Part shown: positions 6,012 to 9,669 of the stretch, piece after piece
Position numbering within the stretch: the stretch's first letter is position 1
How the letters are laid out: each line of letters opens with the position of its first letter
NCBI GenBank assembly: GCA_030148625.1
Contig: JASBTC010000137.1
Coordinates: 1-9,669, forward strand
DNA: 9,669 bases
Direction of reading: 5' to 3'
Source of the DNA: Sphingobium sp.
GTDB lineage: Bacteria; Pseudomonadota; Alphaproteobacteria; Sphingomonadales; Sphingomonadaceae
Translations under genes and position numbers: made by a program
Notes under the pieces: model-generated
Told to the model about the DNA's origin: nothing
The model's input: the letters and a program-made list of their open reading frames with translations, nothing else
Database searches by the model: none

Positions 6012-7126
6012 TCATGAAGGAACCCGTCGTCGTATATGGCGCCAGCGGATATACCGGAAAGCTGATTTCCTGGCATCTCGCCGAAGCCAGGATCCCGTTC
6101 ATTGCCGCGGGACGCAATCGCAAGCGGCTCGAAGAGCAGATGGCGCTTGTGCCGGAACTCGACGGTGCGGCGTACAGTATTGCCGAAGCACCGAACGAAG
6201 AGGGGGCGCTGACCGAACTCTTCAGGGGTTCGAAGGTCGTCTATAACGTCACCGGCCCGTTCATGAAGATGGGGGAGCCCGTCGTGCGGGCCGCGCTCGC
6301 CGCGGGATGCCATTATCTGGATACGACGGGCGAGGCGGATTGGATGCGCCACATCCGGGATCGTTATGGCGCCGACTTTGCCAAGGCCGGCCTGCTGCTG
6401 GCGCCGGCCACCTCTTATATGTGGGCCGCCGGCGTGCTGGCCACCGAGATCGCGCTGGAAACGCCGGGGATCGACACGCTCGACGTGCTGTATCTCGCGG
6501 ATTCCGCGACCAGCGTCGCCTCCACCCAGTCCTTCCTGCGGATGTGCACGGTTCCCCAATATTATCTGGAGCACAACCAGCTCGTCATGTGGCCATTCGC
6601 CACGGCGTATCCTGCGATTTCACCGGACTCCCATCGCATCTTTCGTGCGCTGCCCTGGTCCGGCGCGGGGGAACCCGTGTGGTACGAACAGGACGATCGC
6701 GTCCGCAACTGCGCGACGCTCGTGGCTTTCCGCAGCGAAGCGATGTTCGGCGCGGTCATCAATGCGCTCGAGGAATTCGAACGGCGCGCCCGGCACCTGT
6801 CCACCGCCGAACAGGAACAGGTATCCGACGAAATGGCGGCCGCGCTGGTTTCGGAAGAACCGGGCCGGGAAAATCCGGATCTCAATCGATCGGTGATCTC
6901 CTGCATCGGGCGCGGAAATTGCGGCGGCGTGAAGGTCATCCTGCGCGGCAATTCGCCCTATATCCAGACGGGCCTGCTCGCCGCCGAAGCGTGTCGCCGC
7001 ATCCTGAGCGGACAATTGCTGGCGACCGGATTTCAATCCCCCGCAAAGGCCTTCGGCGCGCGCAACCTGCTCTCCGCCATGGCGGCCGGTGGCTACCACT
7101 CATGGGACGCGCAGATCACCCCGTAA
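6008..7126 (+). CDS. Saccharopine dehydrogenase-like NAD(P)-binding oxidoreductase
   Basis: A 372-residue protein with an N-terminal Rossmann fold: VVVYGASGYTGKLISWHLAE (7-26) contains the GxxGxxG nucleotide-binding loop, and AAGRNRKRLEEQ (33-44) follows as the second strand that often selects NADP(H). Further conserved-looking pieces are VVYNVTGPFMKMGEPVVRAAL (76-96) and CHYLDTTGEADWM (100-112), the typical pattern of saccharopine-dehydrogenase-like reductases. The family includes the trans-acting enoyl reductases of mycobacterial lipid synthesis, and many bacterial members are of unknown function. No membrane segment or signal peptide is evident. The ATG at 6008 overlaps the ligase stop (ATGA). 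A second ATG at 6014 is better spaced from GGAGG (6000-6004), and either may be used. Its place in an acyl-CoA operon suggests reduction or oxidation of a CoA-bound intermediate rather than lysine metabolism. That role is inferred. Confidence 0.85.
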   Translation: MIMKEPVVVYGASGYTGKLISWHLAEARIPFIAAGRNRKRLEEQMALVPELDGAAYSIAEAPNEEGALTELFRGSKVVYNVTGPFMKMGEPVVRAALAAGCHYLDTTGEADWMRHIRDRYGADFAKAGLLLAPATSYMWAAGVLATEIALETPGIDTLDVLYLADSATSVASTQSFLRMCTVPQYYLEHNQLVMWPFATAYPAISPDSHRIFRALPWSGAGEPVWYEQDDRVRNCATLVAFRSEAMFGAVINALEEFERRARHLSTAEQEQVSDEMAAALVSEEPGRENPDLNRSVISCIGRGNCGGVKVILRGNSPYIQTGLLAAEACRRILSGQLLATGFQSPAKAFGARNLLSAMAAGGYHSWDAQITP

Positions 7127-7158
7127 CACAGCAGGACAAGATAAAAGGGAGAGAGATT

Positions 7159-9669
7159 ATGCCTATGAAGTTCGCAACGATCCTGCTGGCGACGGCATCG
7201 ATCGTGCCGCTGACCGCGATGCCGGCCTTCGCCCAATCGGACCCTGCGCCCCCTGCCGCCGACGAAGCTGCCGCCAGCGATGTCGGCCTGGCGGATATCG
7301 TCGTCACGGCGCAGAAGCGGTCCCAGAATCTCCAGGACGTGCCCGTCGCGGTTTCCGCGCTGGCCGGGGAGGAATTGCAGTCACGTGGCGTCAGCGAGAC
7401 GTCGGACCTTCAGGGTTTTGTCCCCAGTCTTCAGATCACCACGCCTTATGGCCGCACCCAGCCCAATTTCTCCCTGCGCGGCGTATCGGTGGCCAACGAG
7501 TTCTCGGCGTCGACCGCGTCGCCGGTGGGTGTGTATGTCGATGAGGTCTATCAGAGTTTTCGGGCCAGCCACGGCCAGCAGCTCTATGATCTCGATCGCG
7601 TCGAGGTGCTGCGCGGGCCGCAGGGCACGCTCTATGGCCGCAACACCACCGGTGGCGCGATCAGCTTTTTCAGCAACAAGCCGCGACTGGGCGACAGCAA
7701 CGCCACGATCACCGCCGGCTATGGCAATTTCAACACCAGGACGCTCGAGGGCGCGGTGGAAGCGACGCTGATCCCGGATGTGCTGGGGATCCGCTTTGCC
7801 GGCACCTATGCCAAGGGCGATGGCTGGCAGTACAACCCCGTTCAGGATCGGCATGTCGGCACGACCAACACCGTGGCCGGTCGCGTCTCCGTCCGCTGGA
7901 AACCTTCGAGCGATCTCGACATCAATCTGAAGGGCTATTTCGCGCGCGACAATCCGCTGGCGCCCAATCCCTATGCGCTGGGCCAACTGGCCGGTGGCCG
8001 TGACGTGCTGGGCTATTCGCGCTTCGATCCCGCGCAAAATGGCGGTCGCGCACTCAAGGGCAACGAGGTCGCCGCCGATACCGGCGGTCGCTATTACACA
8101 TCGTCGAAGGGGCTTGCGCTCAACATCGCGCTGAACCTGAGCGATCACGTCTCGGTCACGTCGATCACGGGGTACGACACCGGAAAATATCGCAACTCGC
8201 CCTTTGATTGCGATGGCTCACCCAACAGCGTGTGCGCGTTGCGCTACAATTCGAAGAGCAAGAATTTCAACCAGGATCTGCGTTTCAACTACAAGAGCGA
8301 CAAGCTCAATCTTGTGGCCGGCCTCTATTATGGCGTCGACAAGATCGACACGCGCAACGAAATCGATTTCTTCGGCGTCCTGAAGCCGCTGCTGCTCAGC
8401 GCGGGGGCACCCAGTTCCTTCTTCAATGCGCCCGTTTCAGCGCCGCAGGCGGCGGCGTTCGTCCCCGCCTTTGCGGTCAATCCGGCGCTGAACCCGACCG
8501 ATCCGGCAAGCTGTGCGCCGGTCGCGACAGGCAACCCCAATGGTTTCCTCGATGCACGTTCGCTCATCGCCCTGCTGACCGATATCCAGGTCAACAATTC
8601 GGTCGGCGGCGGATTTGGCGGGGCGATATCGGCCGCCTGTCGCGCTGCGGGCGCACCGCCCTTCGGGCCGATCAGCGGGGAACAACGCTACACCGTGAAG
8701 CGCCCCTCGGCTGCGATCTATTTCGACGGCAGCTATGATTTCACCGATGCGCTGACCGTAAGTGTCGGCCTGCGTTACACGATGGACAAGGTGAAATATC
8801 TGAACGGGCGGACGGTGCTTTACGATCTGGGCGGCACGATCCGCGCCAGCACCATCCCCTATACCTTCCCCTATAATGCAAACGCCCCGGCGCTGGAGCA
8901 GAAGGAAAAGGCTAATCGCCTGACCGGGCGCATCAACGTCGCCTATAAATTCGCCGACGATGTCATGGGCTATGTGAATTACAGCCGCGGCTATCGCAGC
9001 GGCAGTTTCAACGGCCTTGCCTATCAGGGCACCAATCAGGTCTATTATATCCAGCCCGAGCAGATCAACGCCTATGAAGGCGGCCTGAAAACCCGCTTCT
9101 TCGATCGGCGCGTCCAGCTCAACCTGGCGGGCTTCTATTACGACTATAAGAACCATCAGGTAACGCAGGTGATCGGCGCAACGACCTTCACCAGAAGCGC
9201 GAACGGTCGCCTTTATGGTGGCGAGGCGGAGCTCAGCTTCCAGGCGCTGCACAATCTGCGCTTCGATGCGTCGATGAGCCTGTTGCGCAGCAAATATTCG
9301 GGCAATGTGATGGATCCGACCAATCCGTCGAGCCCGACACGCAATGTGAACGGCAATCCCTTTCCCAATGCGCCGCGCTCCACCTTCTCGGCCGGGTTCG
9401 ACTGGGATGTGCTGGACAATGATGTCGGCAAGCTGACGCTGCGCGGCGACGCCGCCTATACGGGCAAATATTATTTCGATCCGTTCGGCGATTATGGTCA
9501 GTCGCCCTGCGATCGCGCCGGCGTTCCCGGCAACATCCGCCCCGCCGGTCCCGCGATCACCTGCGGCAATCCGGGTTACTGGCTCGCCAATAGCCGTCTG
9601 ACATTTCAGAAAGGAGACTATTCGGCGAGCCTCTGGGTGAAGAACCTGACCAACAAATATTATTATACC
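7159..9669 (+). CDS. TonB-dependent outer-membrane receptor (3' end cut by the window)
   Basis: The frame is open from the ATG at 7159 to the last base, giving 837 residues without a stop. The last visible residues, WVKNLTNKYYYT, normally stand about 30-40 residues before the C-terminus, so little is missing. Residues 1-25 are a signal peptide ending AMPAFA before QSDP. The TonB box is DIVVT (46-50). The plug domain runs to about 175 and includes DVPVAVSAL (60-68), FSLRGV (104-109) and VEVLRGPQGTLYGRNTTGGA (148-167). The rest is a beta-barrel with the usual aromatic strands, such as YVNYSRGYRSGSFNG. Six cysteines occur as three local pairs (351/359, 452/494, 784/802), all in probable outer loops. 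GGGAGAG at 7147-7153 gives a good ribosome binding site; an ATG two codons on is an alternative. It follows the reductase by 32 bases. Such receptors take up siderophores, but sphingomonads have many that appear to import carbon substrates, and no Fur box is seen here. Import of the operon's substrate is inferred. Confidence 0.95.
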   Translation, partial: MPMKFATILLATASIVPLTAMPAFAQSDPAPPAADEAAASDVGLADIVVTAQKRSQNLQDVPVAVSALAGEELQSRGVSETSDLQGFVPSLQITTPYGRTQPNFSLRGVSVANEFSASTASPVGVYVDEVYQSFRASHGQQLYDLDRVEVLRGPQGTLYGRNTTGGAISFFSNKPRLGDSNATITAGYGNFNTRTLEGAVEATLIPDVLGIRFAGTYAKGDGWQYNPVQDRHVGTTNTVAGRVSVRWKPSSDLDINLKGYFARDNPLAPNPYALGQLAGGRDVLGYSRFDPAQNGGRALKGNEVAADTGGRYYTSSKGLALNIALNLSDHVSVTSITGYDTGKYRNSPFDCDGSPNSVCALRYNSKSKNFNQDLRFNYKSDKLNLVAGLYYGVDKIDTRNEIDFFGVLKPLLLSAGAPSSFFNAPVSAPQAAAFVPAFAVNPALNPTDPASCAPVATGNPNGFLDARSLIALLTDIQVNNSVGGGFGGAISAACRAAGAPPFGPISGEQRYTVKRPSAAIYFDGSYDFTDALTVSVGLRYTMDKVKYLNGRTVLYDLGGTIRASTIPYTFPYNANAPALEQKEKANRLTGRINVAYKFADDVMGYVNYSRGYRSGSFNGLAYQGTNQVYYIQPEQINAYEGGLKTRFFDRRVQLNLAGFYYDYKNHQVTQVIGATTFTRSANGRLYGGEAELSFQALHNLRFDASMSLLRSKYSGNVMDPTNPSSPTRNVNGNPFPNAPRSTFSAGFDWDVLDNDVGKLTLRGDAAYTGKYYFDPFGDYGQSPCDRAGVPGNIRPAGPAITCGNPGYWLANSRLTFQKGDYSASLWVKNLTNKYYYT

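Noticed and set aside
5723..6574. Minus-strand open frame (283 residues) across the ligase/reductase junction
   Set aside because: It covers parts of two confident genes on the other strand and has no domain signature.
7127..7158. Possible terminator or separate promoter before the TonB receptor
   Set aside because: The gap is 32 bases with no stem-loop and no promoter-like boxes. It reads as an intra-operon spacer with a ribosome binding site.
8437..9252. Minus-strand open frames within the TonB receptor (also 7381-8148)
   Set aside because: The receptor frame is continuous with clear plug and barrel motifs. These are shadows.

Overview
The window is GC-rich chromosomal DNA, most likely from a sphingomonad-type alphaproteobacterium (Sphingomonas, Sphingobium, Novosphingobium or a relative). 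The reasons are the codon use, the GGGAGAG-type ribosome binding sites, the form of the TonB-dependent receptor (ADIVVTAQKR TonB box, VEVLRGPQGTLYGRNTTGGAI plug motif, loop cysteine pairs), and the pairing of an outer-membrane receptor with an acyl-CoA catabolic operon. The taxon is inferred from these features, since no marker gene is present.

Layout. Positions 1-319 contain no believable gene. They hold a cluster of inverted, hairpin-forming GC-rich repeats that look like a REP/BIME pair, followed by two more hairpins. Positions 320-586 (minus) are the 3' end of a lipoxygenase gene whose upstream part is gone. The extreme C-terminus, including the terminal isoleucine that binds iron in this family, is intact. 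Positions 587-1624 (minus) encode an AraC-family regulator with an arabinose-binding-type N-terminal domain. It probably starts at a TTG that has an excellent Shine-Dalgarno sequence. The divergent intergenic region (1625-1772) holds a small hairpin that could mask that Shine-Dalgarno sequence and a candidate pair of direct-repeat operator half-sites.

From 1773 to the right edge runs one plus-strand gene cluster with very short gaps or overlaps. It encodes an acyl-CoA dehydrogenase-like protein, an SCP-x/thiolase-like protein, an AMP-forming acyl-CoA synthetase, a saccharopine-dehydrogenase-like NAD(P)-binding oxidoreductase, and a TonB-dependent outer-membrane receptor that is cut by the window end.

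How the genes may work together (inference). The receptor would import a hydrophobic or bulky carboxylic acid, or a precursor of one. The ligase would activate it to a CoA thioester, the dehydrogenase and the saccharopine-like protein would carry out redox steps on the acyl chain or ring, and the thiolase would cleave it. The AraC protein would sense the substrate or an intermediate. No enoyl-CoA hydratase or 3-hydroxyacyl-CoA dehydrogenase lies in the window, so the cluster is not a complete beta-oxidation set. Both the dehydrogenase and the thiolase carry substitutions at positions that are usually catalytic. The substrate cannot be read from the sequence.
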